Translations under genes and position numbers: made by a program | Part shown: piece after piece, positions 1-11,286 of the stretch | How positions within the stretch are numbered: the first letter of the stretch is position 1 | Layout: the number at the start of each line of letters is the position of its first letter | Assembly (NCBI GenBank): GCA_016785225.1 | Contig: JAFBJZ010000379.1 | Location: 428,501 to 492,500, forward strand | From: Psettodes erumei | Taxonomy: Eukaryota > Chordata > Actinopteri > Pleuronectiformes > Psettodidae | Length of the DNA: 64,000 nucleotides | Direction: 5' to 3' | Notes under the pieces: model-generated | The model's database searches: none | What the model was told of the DNA's origin: nothing | What the model saw: only the letters and a program-made list of their open reading frames with translations

Positions 1-223
1 GCCGCGCAGCTGAATCCAGCCGCCGGATTGAGAGATGTTGTGTGTGTGTGTGTGTGTGTGTGTGATGGGGGGGGGGGCAGACAGATGAGGTTTGTGCTGC
101 CCGCGGCTGATCTCTCATTCTGGGCTGAGCCGGGGGCTGATTGCGCCCCACGCTGTGTGAATGATGCCTCTCAGGGAGGGTCCCGCGAGGCTGCTTCACT
201 CAAGTGGAGGGACATCACCCCCC

Positions 224-270
<47 letters not shown>

Positions 271-359
271 ACACCCCTCCCTCGTGGCGCCTCCGGGACA
301 GCTGACCGGGTCACGCTGTCGGGGCGGTAAACAAACACAGAGTGGCACATTGTGAAGTG

Positions 360-397
<38 letters not shown>

Positions 398-1186
398 CAC
401 GGGCCCCGAGGGGCCTGACAGCACAGCTGCACCCCCACCCCCTCCACCCCCGAGTCCCCATCGACCCCACCCAGTCCTGTAGCCTGTCAGCTCCTCCAGA
501 CGTGTCGGCCATCTTTGATTTGACAGTCGTCCCTTCATATTTGACGCGGCGCCGCAGAATATCACGCCTGTCACAAACCATCGCAGCGGTTCGCACAGAA
601 CCGCCGCCGCCGCAGAAGGTGTGGGAACGTGAAGAAGATTTTGAAAAAGGCGTTAACGAAGCAGCGCGAGGAGCCGGGCGGGGACCAAGCTCATCGGCCA
701 ATCAGAGGCGAATATATGTCCGGACGCCACGACACGAAACCGCCCCCCCAAAGATGAATTAATTAACTGTGGCTACAATAACAAGCTAAACGCTAATCAA
801 TAGGTTCCTTTACATATCAGTCATGGGACACCTGGATGAACAAATGGAGCGCACCCTCGCTGGAAAACGGGCCGACGGCGGCGTGGCACGTACGTAAAAA
901 TAACTGCCCCTGATTAAATGTGGGACGAGACGTTAAGGAGAACGAGCGCACGGGAAGTCGCTCGCTGTGAGGGCGCGCTTTCGGCGAAGGTGCGCTCCAT
1001 TTGCTCACCCAGGTGTCCAGAATAAAATGAACCCCCCCAGTTAGCATTTCACACGTACGTTACAGCCAAGAATTAATACTGTGAGCAAAAGTTATGTTTC
1101 TCTAACGTTGTCGTGGCCACTCGCGTCCGTGGCGGCGTATATTTTGGGGGGCGGGGTCTGACCGGCGCTGTTTGTTTGTTCCGCAG
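1..1186 (+). other. tenm4: Last intron of TENM4 (3' part)
   Basis: Non-coding sequence ending in a pyrimidine-rich tract and the acceptor CCGCAG at 1181-1186. It holds (TG)n at 39-64 followed by a G run, and two (CA)n arrays at 226-268 and 361-396. No open frame in it resembles a known protein. The upstream exons lie outside the window. Confidence 0.85.
226..396. repeat. Two (CA)n microsatellites
   Basis: Dinucleotide arrays at about 226-268 and 361-396, separated by unique sequence, inside the TENM4 intron. Confidence 0.95.
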
Positions 1187-1945
1187 TCGCTGCTGGGCGT
1201 CCAGTGCGAGGTCCAGCGGCAGCTCAAGGCCTTCGTCAAACTGGAGCGCTTCGGCCCCATCTACCGGGCCAAGAGCGCCGGGTGCCCCCAGGCCCCCGGC
1301 AACAACGTCTTCGCCTCGGGCGGCTCCATCTTCGGGAAGGGCGTGAAGTTCGCCGTCCGGGACGGCCGCGTCGCCACCGACATCATCAGCTTGGCCAACG
1401 AGGACGGGCGGCGCATGGCGGCGGTCCTGGACGACGCCTACTACCTGGAGGACCTTCACTTCACCATCGCCGGGGTGGACACCCACTACTTCGTCAAGCT
1501 GGGCTCGGTGGAGGGCGACCTGGCCCTCATCGGCATGACGGTGGGCCGGCGCACGCTGGAGACGGGCGTCAACGTGACGGTGTCTCAGGTCAACGCGGTC
1601 CTGAACGGTCGGACCCGGCGCATCACCGACATCCAGCTGCAGTACGGCGCGCTGCTCCTCAACACGCGCTACGGCGGCAGCGTGGACGAGGAGAAGGCCC
1701 GCGTGCTGGAGCTGGCCCGGCAGAGGGCCGTCGCCCAGGCCTGGGCCCGCGAGCGCCAGCGGCTGCGGGACGGCGAGGAGGGCTCGCGGACCTGGACCGA
1801 GGGCGAGAAGCAGCAGCTGCTGGGCTCGGGCCGGGTGCAGGGCTACGACGGCTACTACGCCGTCTCCGTGGACCAGTACCCGGAGCTGGCGGACAGCGTC
1901 AACAACGTCCACTTCATGAGACAGAGCGAAATGGGACGAAGGTGA
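1187..1945 (+). CDS. tenm4: Teneurin-4, terminal coding exon (partial gene)
   Basis: This is the 3'-most coding exon of a teneurin, a large type II transmembrane adhesion protein of neurons that binds latrophilins and other teneurins across the synapse. The exon opens directly after the acceptor at 1181-1186, reading SLLGVQCEVQRQLKAF, and runs 252 codons to TGA 1943-1945. It carries the end of the extracellular region: the Tox-GHH-like, nuclease-derived C-terminal fold and then the TCAP peptide. Landmarks are DGRVATDIISLANEDGRR, the NVTVSQVN glycosylation-type motif, and the C-terminus FMRQSEMGRR. The closest family member I recognise is TENM4 rather than TENM1-3; the neighbouring NARS2 and GAB2 support that. 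The exon is very GC-rich, with many C/G third positions, in contrast to its A/T-rich 3'UTR. The start is set by the splice acceptor, not by a Met. Confidence 0.95.
   Translation, partial: SLLGVQCEVQRQLKAFVKLERFGPIYRAKSAGCPQAPGNNVFASGGSIFGKGVKFAVRDGRVATDIISLANEDGRRMAAVLDDAYYLEDLHFTIAGVDTHYFVKLGSVEGDLALIGMTVGRRTLETGVNVTVSQVNAVLNGRTRRITDIQLQYGALLLNTRYGGSVDEEKARVLELARQRAVAQAWARERQRLRDGEEGSRTWTEGEKQQLLGSGRVQGYDGYYAVSVDQYPELADSVNNVHFMRQSEMGRR
1814..1942 (+). other. tenm4: Teneurin C-terminal associated peptide (TCAP-4) segment
   Basis: The last 43 codons match the TCAP region: Gln-Leu-Leu start, GYDGYYAVSVDQYPEL in the middle, and Gly-Arg-Arg at the very end. Gly followed by two basic residues is the usual signal for C-terminal amidation. 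In the family this stretch can be released, or transcribed separately, as a CRF-like neuropeptide. Release in this species is inferred from the motif only. Confidence 0.8.
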
Positions 1946-2673
1946 CATGAACACGCGGCTCCGGAGGGACGGACTCACAGGTAGGACGCGGGACTTCTTG
2001 CCAAAGACGGTTGTTTGTTTGGTTTTTTTTTCGGACCGCGCTCGACTCGGTTTTTAATACACTGTAAGAAAAAAAAAAAAAAATGGAGGACGAACCGTCG
2101 TCCTCGTCCCCAGTTCTGTTGCGAGGAATCCGAGGTGCGTTCGCTGCGCTCTGCCTTCTTCTTCTGCGCCTCAGCCAAGGAGATTCCTCCCTCTCGTTCA
2201 ATCACTCCTCCTCCTCCTCCTCCTTCTTCTTCTTCTGTTTTTATTGCCGCCCCTTCGTTCGTCTCGTCCTCTTTTTGTTTGTTTGTTTGTTTTTTTAAAG
2301 ACGACGCCCGACGCTCCAAATCAGCAGAGCCGCTTAATCGTGCTTGAATCGTGTGGTGACGCCAACGAACGGATGTGAGCTCACTTCTTTTTTCTTTTTT
2401 TTTGTTTGTTTTCCTGAATCGTCCGAGGAAGAAACGAAAAGTTCGACCGAGGTTTTAAAAAAAAAAAACAAAAAAGAAAACAAACAGCGAGGAGCCTGTG
2501 TATTAAAAACGTGGAGAAGTATTTTCCGGGAATGGTTTGGAATCACGTTTGTTGTGTTTTTTTATAAATAGCTATATGAATTAACAGTATAACAAATGTG
2601 AATTTTAAAAGAAAATGTGAACTATTGTCCCTTTTCCTGTTGATTGTTGTACTTGATCAATACTTAAGGCTGG

Positions 2674-2679
2674 AATAAA
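2674..2679 (+). terminator. tenm4: Proximal poly(A) signal, TENM4
   Basis: AATAAA in the 3'UTR about 730 nt after the stop codon; a candidate for the short 3'UTR form. Confidence 0.5.
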
Positions 2680-2761
2680 CGCTGAACGCGGTCGGTCCGA
2701 TCGGTTCCCGTGGTTTTTAATCGGACCGGCCGAACTGAGCTCATTTGCATACGAGAGGCGG

Positions 2762-2796
2762 TGTTTGTTTGTTTGTTTGTTTGTTTGTTTGTTTGT
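2762..2796. repeat. (GTTT)n tetranucleotide repeat
   Basis: About eight GTTT units in the TENM4 3'UTR. Confidence 0.9.
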
Positions 2797-3333
2797 CTGT
2801 CCCGTCATCGCGCTTACGTCAGTATTTCCTCGTGTACAAGACGACATCGCCGCGCCGGCCGCCGACAGGTCGAGATGATGCTAAATTGCCTTTTTTTCGC
2901 CCGCGGGTGCGGCGTCACGAGCGCCGGCGTAACCCGGTTTCCCGTTTACAGACTAAAAGGTCACGCCCCCACCCCCACCACCACCACCCCCCTCCCTCGG
3001 TGGAGACGGCAGAGGACGACCTCCATCTTTGTCTTTGTGTGAAAACTCCACGCGAGCCAAGACGACGACTTTTTGAACTTTGCCAAGTCTCAGTCTGTAC
3101 AAACGTTTTCGTTTTTTTTGTTCGTCTCCCCCCCCCCGGGAAAAAAAAAAAAAAAAAAAGAAGAAAAAAAAATAAACGTGTATGTTCAAACATAATATGA
3201 ATGAAGGATGTTTGCATTGTGGAATATTGCACTGAGAACTGTCGTCTTTTTCTAACGTCCTGGACTCACTTTGAGCTCGGGGTTTGTTCTCAACACTGTG
3301 TTTTTAGCGCTTCTCTCGGAGACGTCGGCTGTA

Positions 3334-3415
3334 AATAAAATGCAAATGTAGATACGTCTTAGAGCTACATCGGCCCCCCTGTGTAGTCTTAAGGTAGAGA
3401 GAGAAAAAAAATAAA
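3334..3415 (+). terminator. tenm4: Distal poly(A) signals, TENM4
   Basis: Two AATAAA hexamers at 3334-3339 and 3410-3415, the latter followed by T/GT-rich sequence typical of a cleavage region. The (TG)n array at 3451 could itself serve as the GU-rich downstream element. Confidence 0.55.
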
Positions 3416-3447
3416 GGGAATATTTTGTGTTTACTTGTCGTGTTTTG

Positions 3448-3450
<3 letters not shown>

Positions 3451-3484
<34 letters not shown>
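3451..3484. repeat. (TG)n microsatellite
   Basis: Seventeen uninterrupted TG units just beyond the inferred TENM4 3' end. A second array lies at 3622-3652. Confidence 0.95.
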
Positions 3485-3489
<5 letters not shown>

Positions 3490-3619
3490 TGTGCTGCGCC
3501 CTGTGTAACACATCTCACGTGCTAATGAGGCTAATTCGATGTGATGTGAAAACATGGCTGCCGCCCGTTTAGAGCGAACGTGTGGTCGGCTGCCAACGCG
3601 TGAAAAACGCAGGAGGGCG

Positions 3620-3653
<34 letters not shown>

Positions 3654-4490
3654 TATCTTTGTAATCGTACTTTTAATCGATTAATGATCCTTTGATCCCG
3701 GTTCTGGTCGCCGTTCTGTTCTCAGGACGCCGTCCGCTGGGCTGGGAATCCTGACGACAAGACGGGATAAATCGTTTTTTTCGTCGCTTAGCGCCCGGCG
3801 AACCGACGAGCCCCTTCCTGATATGTATGCGAGGCGCCGGCGCCGGATTTGAGGAACCTTTTCCGTAAGAACCACGCATGAACCGTTTCCCATTACCTGA
3901 TGAGAGCCGATATCTTCGCCTCCACACTCCGCCTGCTTCCTCCCTGCTGATAAATTCTACTTCCTGAGCCGCGGCGCTGGATAAACGCCGGCCCGGGTTT
4001 TTCGGCTTTTTAAAACGGTTACTGCCGAGACCTGCCCCCCCCCCAAAAAAAAAAAGACGCCGTGAAACGCCCGCTGTCAATCACAGCGGTTGTATTAACA
4101 GTGGGCTGCGGTTTCCGAGGATCTGGATCCTCCCAGACCGGCCGCACCGGCTCACGTTTTCCCCTCACAGCCGCCTGAGCCCGGAAGGACGGCGCGGCCT
4201 CCGACTCGGTTCCGGTCCACGTCCCCTCCTCTACCTGTTATGCAAATGGCGGGCGGGTCGTAAAAAAGCTAACGGGCTGGCGAACGGTAACGCAGCCGGC
4301 CGTGGAGAATTCTCCTGGAGGCTCCGGGCTCGTTCGGGCGCTCGCTAAAGCGTCGGACGTAAACCCGACGCGTGTCGTGTTTCCCGCGGGTCACGCGGGG
4401 GACCCGACCCGCGGCGGAAAATGTGCAGCAGCAGCAGCACCTGAAGCGGCACAATGCTGCATGCTGGTAATATGAGAGGCGTCATTTTCA

Positions 4491-4521
4491 AAATAAATAA
4501 ATAAATAAATAAATAAATAAA
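4491..4521. repeat. (AAAT)n tetranucleotide repeat
   Basis: About seven AAAT units. Confidence 0.95.
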
Positions 4522-5517
4522 GAGACTTAAGAGCTCGGCGAGCGAGTCGGAGCCAAACAACCCGCTCTGACCTCGGCGAGGGCGACTCATTATGTGGCTT
4601 TCAGCAGCCAGATAATCGATAACCCCGCCTCCTCGTCATGAAAACGATCGGCGCGTGTGAATTCGGGCGACGCGTGACTCAGATCGGCCGCGTGGGGTTT
4701 TCGCTTCGCGGTCTCCGTGGCGACCGACGGATCCCGCTCTGATCTCGGCGACGCAGGGAGAAATGAAACCCTGTCGGCAGGAGGTGAAACACACACGCCC
4801 GAGTGTGTGTGTGTGTGTGTGTGTGTCAGTGACGGGCACCGGACCCCAGCGGGGCCGCAGCTGCGGCCGCCGTCCCCCGTCACACCCCCTCCCCTGACAG
4901 GTGCGAACAAAACACCCAGAGAAATGTCACGGCGGCGTTTTTTTGGCGCTTTGCATTCGGGAACGAAACCCGCCTTCACACATTATGCAAATCGTATTGA
5001 CGGCGTATACGAAGCTTTTATTAGGCTAATTACGCCTGAGGTCAAATCCGCTCGCGGCGAGGGGGGGGGGGACTGAAAGGTCAGCCGATGCTTAATGACT
5101 TCAGACAGCTTATCATGTCGCACTTTACCTCCATTAAAAAAAAAATAGGTGTTATTGATTCCGTCTTTATTTAGCGCAGCGACGGTAACGACCGCGGGAA
5201 TCTGGAAAAAAAAACAAAACAGGAAGTCGTCACGTGTCGGCGCAGGAGGTCGGCGCTCTGCTGCGGCGAGGCCGGACCTGTTAAAGATGCGCACACAGGG
5301 TCGGGTCAGAAGGTCAAACCTCCAACGGTCGGCCGACTTGACGAGCGTGACGTTAATATAGAAATAGAACATGATAGAAGTGTTTGACTCTGACAGAGTT
5401 ATTTTGGTTCCAGAACCGTTTGGGTCCGTTGCGACTAACTGTTATGCAGATGAGCCTTGGGGAGTTTATTTCCACATCATTGTGCGTTTGGATTGTGACA
5501 CGCCTGCCCCCCCCCTT

Positions 5518-5519
<2 letters not shown>

Positions 5520-5549
<30 letters not shown>
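5520..5549. repeat. (CA)n microsatellite
   Basis: Fifteen CA units after a C-rich stretch. Confidence 0.95.
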
Positions 5550-5553
<4 letters not shown>

Positions 5554-7619
5554 AGCCTGTCAGACCCGGCGCTTTAAAGTCTTTTTTTTTTTTTTAGCAC
5601 ATTTCACAGAGAGACTTTATTTTCTTTCATTTTTTTTTTTTTAGCTCCAACGAAATTTGCTTTAAATGCAGAATTGATAAAAACTGCTGACCCCCCCCAC
5701 CCTGTTCTAAAGACGGGCAGACACACACTCTGCAGGCAAAGCGTGAAAACACAATCATTACTGCTGTCAGAGAAAAAATTAACCTCCGCTTTCACCTGCG
5801 ATTTGAAAGATCTCTGAACGCTGCCGCTTTTTTTTTTTTTTTTTTTTTACAAATACAAAAATCCTTTCGCTGTGTGATTCACATTTCTCTGATCCCTCCC
5901 GGCTCATGTGGACTTTTTTTTTTTTTTTTTTTTTTGTCGTACACGTTCAGATTCGTTGGCGGGAAACCTCGGACCGCGAAATAAAACAACGGGAAGGAAA
6001 TCAGCAAGACTTTTTGATAAAGTGACGTCCCACCACTGCCAAAATAGATTTTTTTTTTTTTTTTGGGGGGGGGGGCGCTGTCGGAAACAATCAAGTCATC
6101 TGCGTAAAAGCGGAAAAAAAAAAACTCCTAAGGAAGATAAAACGCGTCCACGAGCAGATGATGAACTTTAACAACCTGACAGGAAAATAAGCTGCGAGAC
6201 GAATGAACCCGTAAACAAAACTTTGGCATTTTGAAAAAATAATAATTTGTCGGGAGATCAACCGGGAAGCGATGCCATCGTGTTTCGGGAGCGGCGCCAG
6301 CTCCCGGGTTACGCCACCGCCTGTGTTTTGTTGCATCAAAAAAAAAAAAAAAAAGGTGATATTTTAGTCTGTGTGCTGCCGTACAACAAAGAATGGGGAA
6401 TGACTGCATGAATAAATCAGATGCAGCTGGAGGACAGCAGGTTGCCGTGGGGACAGGAAATAAAAAATGGAGTATTTTCTTTGTGTTGTCGTCGTCGCAC
6501 CCGAAAATAAAACGACGGCCCCCGTTTTGTGGTGAGGGATGGATCGGGCAGGTCGTAATTGTTCTGCAATTAATGAAACAACGTACGGTCGCTGGCTTTG
6601 TTTTCATAAACACCCAGAAAAACAGACAGTGTTTGGTTGCAGGTTTGATGGAAAAACAAGACGTTCGTTGTTTGGCTAATTAGCGGGTCGTTGGTGCGAC
6701 TTGATTAGTCGTAGATTTGTGGTGAGGCAGCAGTTTCTCCAGACTGGGGGGGCAGGAGCAGGAGCAGGACAAGGATGGACGGGGGTCTCCAAACAGGCCT
6801 GTGTGTCTTCCTTCAAAAAAAGCTTGCCGAGCCACTCAGCACCTTGCATGTCTCTACTTCCTGTCTTCATTACATGCCCCGCCCCTAACACGGCCCACCT
6901 GTGACCAATCACCTGTCCTGCCCCCCCCTCTTTCCTCTGCTTCCTGTAAGTTTTGTTTTGCCTCACGCCATCTTGTTTTTTGGGGGGTTTTCTTGTTTTG
7001 CCCCCGGCCAGCTTTCGTCTCACTGGACTGTTGATTTTTGTTTGAATCTTATTAGCTGGTGGATTTATGTTGCTTTTCCTGTGAGCTCACAATTTATAAG
7101 GCGGCTGAATTCTCAGTTCCTGCTCCTCTGTGAATAAATCTGTGTCTGAAACGCTAAATTTATTGACAGCTGCAATTTGCAAGAAGAGTTTGGTTTGTTT
7201 TTTTTTTTTTTTCTGAAGAGTGAAAAAAGGTGACGAGGCCGCCAACAAAAGTGAAAGTATCTTCTCCTGGCGAGAATAAATATGCAGGATGTATATATGA
7301 CAAGTTCCGCCGGAAGAGGAGATTTTTAAAGACGCACGTGACGTTTCATCTGCTCACGTGCAGAGCGCGGGTCCGATGATTTCACTGTTTAATCCCGACG
7401 ACCCCCCCAGGTGATAATAAATGGTCCGGTCCTGTCCGCCGCTGACCCAGATAAAAGTGGAATACCTGCATCGCGAGTGAGAGGTCACGTGGGAGACATC
7501 TGGATCTTTATTGGAAGTTAAGTGAAGGTGGTCGACCCCCCCCCGCCCCCCCCCTCGCTTGAAGTGCCGCTTCTCCAAAGCGCGGATGAATTAAAATGAA
7601 TTGTTTCATGTGACTGCGG

Positions 7620-7660
7620 CCGGCGCGCGCGCGTGCGCGAGTGTGTGCGTGTGCGCGCGC
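7620..7660. repeat. Alternating purine-pyrimidine CG/TG tract
   Basis: About 40 bp of almost unbroken CG, TG and GC alternation; sequence of this type readily adopts Z-DNA. Confidence 0.8.
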
Positions 7661-7832
7661 AGATGAGACGCGACGAGGAGGCGCTTTGATCTCACCGCTC
7701 TGCTTTTTTTTTTTTTTCTTCCTATTTCTCCTCCTCCTATTCTTATCCTCCTCCAGAGAGACTCGTCTTCAGTGAGAGGAATGAAAAGTGTTAAACTGCT
7801 GTGACATCAAGGTGTTAATGCTCATAATGACC

Positions 7833-7834
<2 letters not shown>

Positions 7835-7875
<41 letters not shown>

Positions 7876-7878
7876 CAC
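7835..7878. repeat. (CA)n microsatellite
   Basis: Long CA array with a single CG interruption near its 3' end. Confidence 0.95.
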
Positions 7879-8876
7879 GACAGTTTTCTACGTTTGGATC
7901 TTTAGTGATGATTAGTAAAATCAGACCCGATGCCGCTGCAGGTAGATACGATATGTCATAAAAGAAGCATTACTGTAAGTCGCACAAAGAGAAGGAGGCG
8001 CTCGTGTTACACACTTGTGCGATGGCGGAGGTTTAACCTTATTGTTCTCCTTCACCGGGTGATTTATTCGCAGGGTTTTCCAGTGCAGGGGGGAAGATCC
8101 CGCTCAGCTCTGCAGGAGCTCGTCAAGTTTGACTCCAGCAATTTTAAAAGATTTTTTTTAAAACATGTCAGCCTGCTTCACTTTGAGGAACTTTATTTAT
8201 CACACAAATTACATAAAAGTGGCAGCAATTCATATTTAAATCCGGGTTCTGAAAAGCGTTTTTTTTTTTTTTTTGTTCATCGCGAGCTGATGAAAAGTGG
8301 GTCCGAGAAAACACACACGCACAATAAAGCTCAGTCAGTAAAAAGATGCTGAATAAAAGAAAAGGACAGTAGGATAATTACAGTATACAGCCGAACCCCG
8401 AGGGGGCGAGCTCAAGGACACGCCGCCGTGTTTGCAATGCAACTCATCATTATGTTTTCATTATTGCTGAATTAGTTTTTTTTTTTTTTAATGTGGTTGA
8501 TGAATGGAACCTCTGAAAGGATCCAAACTACTGAAACTCTCCCGGAGCCCATTGTGAAAATCGTCCCATTTGTTTTGTCTCACCAGCCCCCCCCCCACGC
8601 TGCAGACTCCTGAACCAGGTCCATTAGAAACCCAAAACCCGACCCCGGTGTTCTGCAGAGAGCCGCGCAGGTGAAGCGGCCCGAATCTCTCCGGCTGTGC
8701 GGGTTGTTAGCTCCTTTTGATTTGTGTTTGGCCGCCTGTCACCCAAACCCATTCCCTGAAATCACATCGCTATAATGGTCTAATCAGCGCTTAACGAGCC
8801 ATGTTACATAAAATCAATGCACCCCTCCTTTGGAGAATGCAGAATATTCGGAGGGGTGGATGAAGGGCCTGTGGAC

Positions 8877-8902
8877 GGGGGTGGGGGTGGGGGTGGAGGG
8901 GT
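8877..8902. repeat. (GGGGGT)n hexamer repeat
   Basis: Four GGGGGT-like units, so G-quadruplex-prone on the + strand. The same hexamer recurs at 61251-61292. Confidence 0.85.
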
Positions 8903-9146
8903 GGATGCACAGACGGGCCTGCTGAGAGCTCGGAGTTCAGCGAGTCTCCTGAGATCGGAGCTCTTACTGCAAAATCCTTTGTTTTGCTGAGTAATCGCGT
9001 ATTGATTGGAACAAGTCGCGCGGCTCAGATGAGGTTGTCAGGCCGACACCTGCAGACGCCCCCGCTGCTGATTTATTGCACGTGGAGTGTGAGCGGGATG
9101 ACATTTCACGGGGGGGGGGGCTGTGCCGTCTTCACCTTGTTGCATG

Positions 9147-9148
<2 letters not shown>

Positions 9149-9182
<34 letters not shown>

Positions 9183-9279
9183 GGAACATAAAAAGCCTAC
9201 AACATGCAACACGGCGTCGAGCATCTGCCCCCCATGTGCGAAGAACGTGTCAAGCCTGCCAAAACAAAAAGGCGGCCGG

Positions 9280-9311
<32 letters not shown>
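9149..9311. repeat. Two (TG)n arrays
   Basis: Arrays at 9149-9180 and 9282-9311 flank about 100 bp of unique sequence. Confidence 0.95.
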
Positions 9312-9314
<3 letters not shown>

Positions 9315-9587
9315 AGTTATAGGTGAACACTGTTCCTATTTTCTGTTGCATATGTTCCTGGATGCAACTACACGAATCCGCTCTTTGCGCCGGACGATCT
9401 GCCGCAGGTTAAAACCCGAGATTCTTGATAGAAGCGCAGAGGGAACACAACAATGCCGGCTTGTTTCCATTTCAGAAAGACCTTGGAGCTGCAAATTAAT
9501 AATAGACTGGCGGCAACTCGGGGGAAAATGAATAAATCTACGGTCGGTGGAGACGTGGAGGGCGAGTGGAAAGTGCGATGGAGCTAC

Positions 9588-9602
9588 AGCGCCACCCGGT
9601 GG
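9588..9602 (-). promoter_or_regulatory. CTCF-like motif
   Basis: AGCGCCACCCGGTGG on the + strand is close to the reverse-strand vertebrate CTCF core. Recognition is by eye only. Confidence 0.4.
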
Positions 9603-9752
9603 TGGAGAGAGACGTTGTCCCTGCGTCAGCGTGTCGCTCTGACGACATGTTTCTTTCTTGACTTGTTCATGTGAAATCTTTCCCAGCAGCAAACTGAAGA
9701 GAACTTTCCTCGTGATCGATAGTTCTGACTGTCATCATGTTCCTGCGTTGGA

Positions 9753-9815
9753 CGCACACACACACACACACACACACACACCTGCGAGACCGACACACAC
9801 ACACACACACACACA
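9753..9815. repeat. Two adjacent (CA)n arrays
   Basis: Arrays at 9753-9781 and 9793-9815, separated by a 12-bp spacer. Confidence 0.95.
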
Positions 9816-10860
9816 CGTGACCTTAACAAATCCCCCGCTTCTTCTTGGCGCTCCTCGTCAACGAATCAGAAAAAGAAATGTTCTGCTCCCCATTAAGACG
9901 GGACTGCGCCCCTAATTGCTCCGTCCATGCTGGAGATAATTAATATCAATGACCCCGCTGACTTGTCATATACATCATGTTGGGATTAATGATGATGTGT
10001 CATAAGCAGCCGGAGGTGGAGACACCCAGCTCTGTGTTCGCTGCCAGACCCAGACCAGGGGCTCCAGAGCTGACAGGCGGGACCAGGTGAGTAATTGTCT
10101 GTGGCATCTTATTACATCGCTGGCATGATCTGATTTACTCCTGCAGCAAATGGTGGGAAGAGACCGAGCGTCGTCGTGGGTATTGAATTAACGAGGTTTA
10201 CGGACAAATGGACCCCGGCGCTGACGGCACATAGCTCATGTGAGATTAAAGAGGATTTCCGTGTGGTTGTGATGCCGGTTCTGCCCGCTTCATTACGCCC
10301 TTGAATCACTCCACACGTGTGGCACCTCCCTGTTGAAAAATACATCTTGCACTTCTCCCTGTATGTAATAAAAAGCTTGGTTTATGGCCTTTTACATGGA
10401 TTACTCTGCCCAGTGGAGTTGAAGAGTGTTTTTTTTGCATGCTTTGTAAAATGTGTCGCATCTTTACAACAGGCCTTACTGTAAAGTGACCGGGTCATTT
10501 TTTTACAGGGAACAGAACTGATAATATTTTCATTTCATTTCCTGTGTATTTAATCTTCAGTTGCATTTAAAGGTAAAATCAAAACTGCATGTTTTTCTCC
10601 TATCAAAAAGATTTAAATGATGTAGTTTTAATGTGTTGACACATCTGCACATAAATATTTTTTACAAACCCGTAAATACTATTATTAAATAATAATAATA
10701 ATGTTTTTTTAATATTTATTTAGCCTATACTTAATATGATAAAATAAACATCTAAAGAATATTCGTAAAATAAGTGCAATATTTTTTTATTGTGAAATTC
10801 TAACCCTGAACTTCCTCTGACCTGCTTTTGAAACGGGATTCGAGCTCTTTAGATAAAACT

Positions 10861-11124
10861 ACATCTCCCTGGTAGCGCCAAAATGACGCTATAGGAAGCC
10901 GACACCTGATTGGTTCGTCACAATCCACATGACTGAAATAGACGAATGGCGGCAGACCCAAACAGGAAGTGTTGCTCGCAGAGACGCGGGGCAACGTGAA
11001 AGTCACGACGAAGCGAACCGAGTAACTTACCGGTAAAGAAATGTTGTTGTGCGTGTGTTCGCGCGGCCGCGGCGTGTTGTGCTTTTAGCGGTTTGTGTGT
11101 CGGGAGCGGCGGCGATGTGTCGCC
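10861..11124 (+). promoter_or_regulatory. nars2: NARS2 promoter and 5'UTR region
   Basis: The sequence turns abruptly from AT-rich to CpG-rich. It holds an inverted CCAAT box (ATTGG, 10909-10913), an ETS-type AGGAAGT (10964-10970) and an E2F-like GCGCCAAA near 10876. There is no TATA box. This is the usual dress of a TATA-less housekeeping promoter. The transcription start is not visible. Confidence 0.6.
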
Positions 11125-11286
11125 ATGTTTCAGGCCGCAGTGAAAACGCTTTCCGTCGCGTCGACCGCCTCCGCGTCCCGGGGGACGCTGCTCGTCTTTC
11201 GGCGTTTCTGTGCGAAGACGCCGACCAAACTGAGAGTGTCCGAGGCGCTGTCCGCCGGACAGCTGGGAGAAAAAGTTAAAGTACAG
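11125..11286 (+). CDS. nars2: NARS2 exon 1 (mitochondrial leader)
   Basis: 54 codons, phase 0 at the donor GTAACG. The leader begins MFQAAVKTLSVASTAS and contains FRRFCAKT, a typical basic, acid-free import signal with arginines just before the likely cleavage point. The conserved KLRVSEAL marks the start of the mature protein. Two upstream ATGs (11041, 11115) lie in other frames; see findings. Confidence 0.9.

Larger units (their letters stand above)
1946..3435 (+). other. tenm4: TENM4 3' untranslated region
   Basis: Non-coding sequence after the stop codon, rich in A and T homopolymers (2070-2083, 2456-2468, 3141-3159) and with a (GTTT)n array at 2762-2796. AATAAA hexamers occur at 2674, 3171, 3334 and 3410. 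The last cluster probably marks the distal end, because intergenic microsatellites begin right after it. The exact end is inferred. Confidence 0.65.
3436..10860. other. TENM4-NARS2 intergenic region
   Basis: About 7.4 kb with no supportable gene. Open frames here are short, low in complexity or driven by dinucleotide repeats, and none matches a known family. It contains several microsatellites, long T runs (for example 5827-5848, 5914-5935), a (CG/TG)n alternating tract at 7620-7660, and a (GGGGGT)n tract at 8877-8902. More complex, unique-looking stretches lie at 8740-8850 and 9915-10400. 10400-10800 is AT-rich. Confidence 0.8.

Noticed and set aside
1073..1978. 301-codon minus-strand frame opposite the TENM4 exon
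   Set aside because: Shadow of the GC-rich teneurin exon; no recognisable domain.
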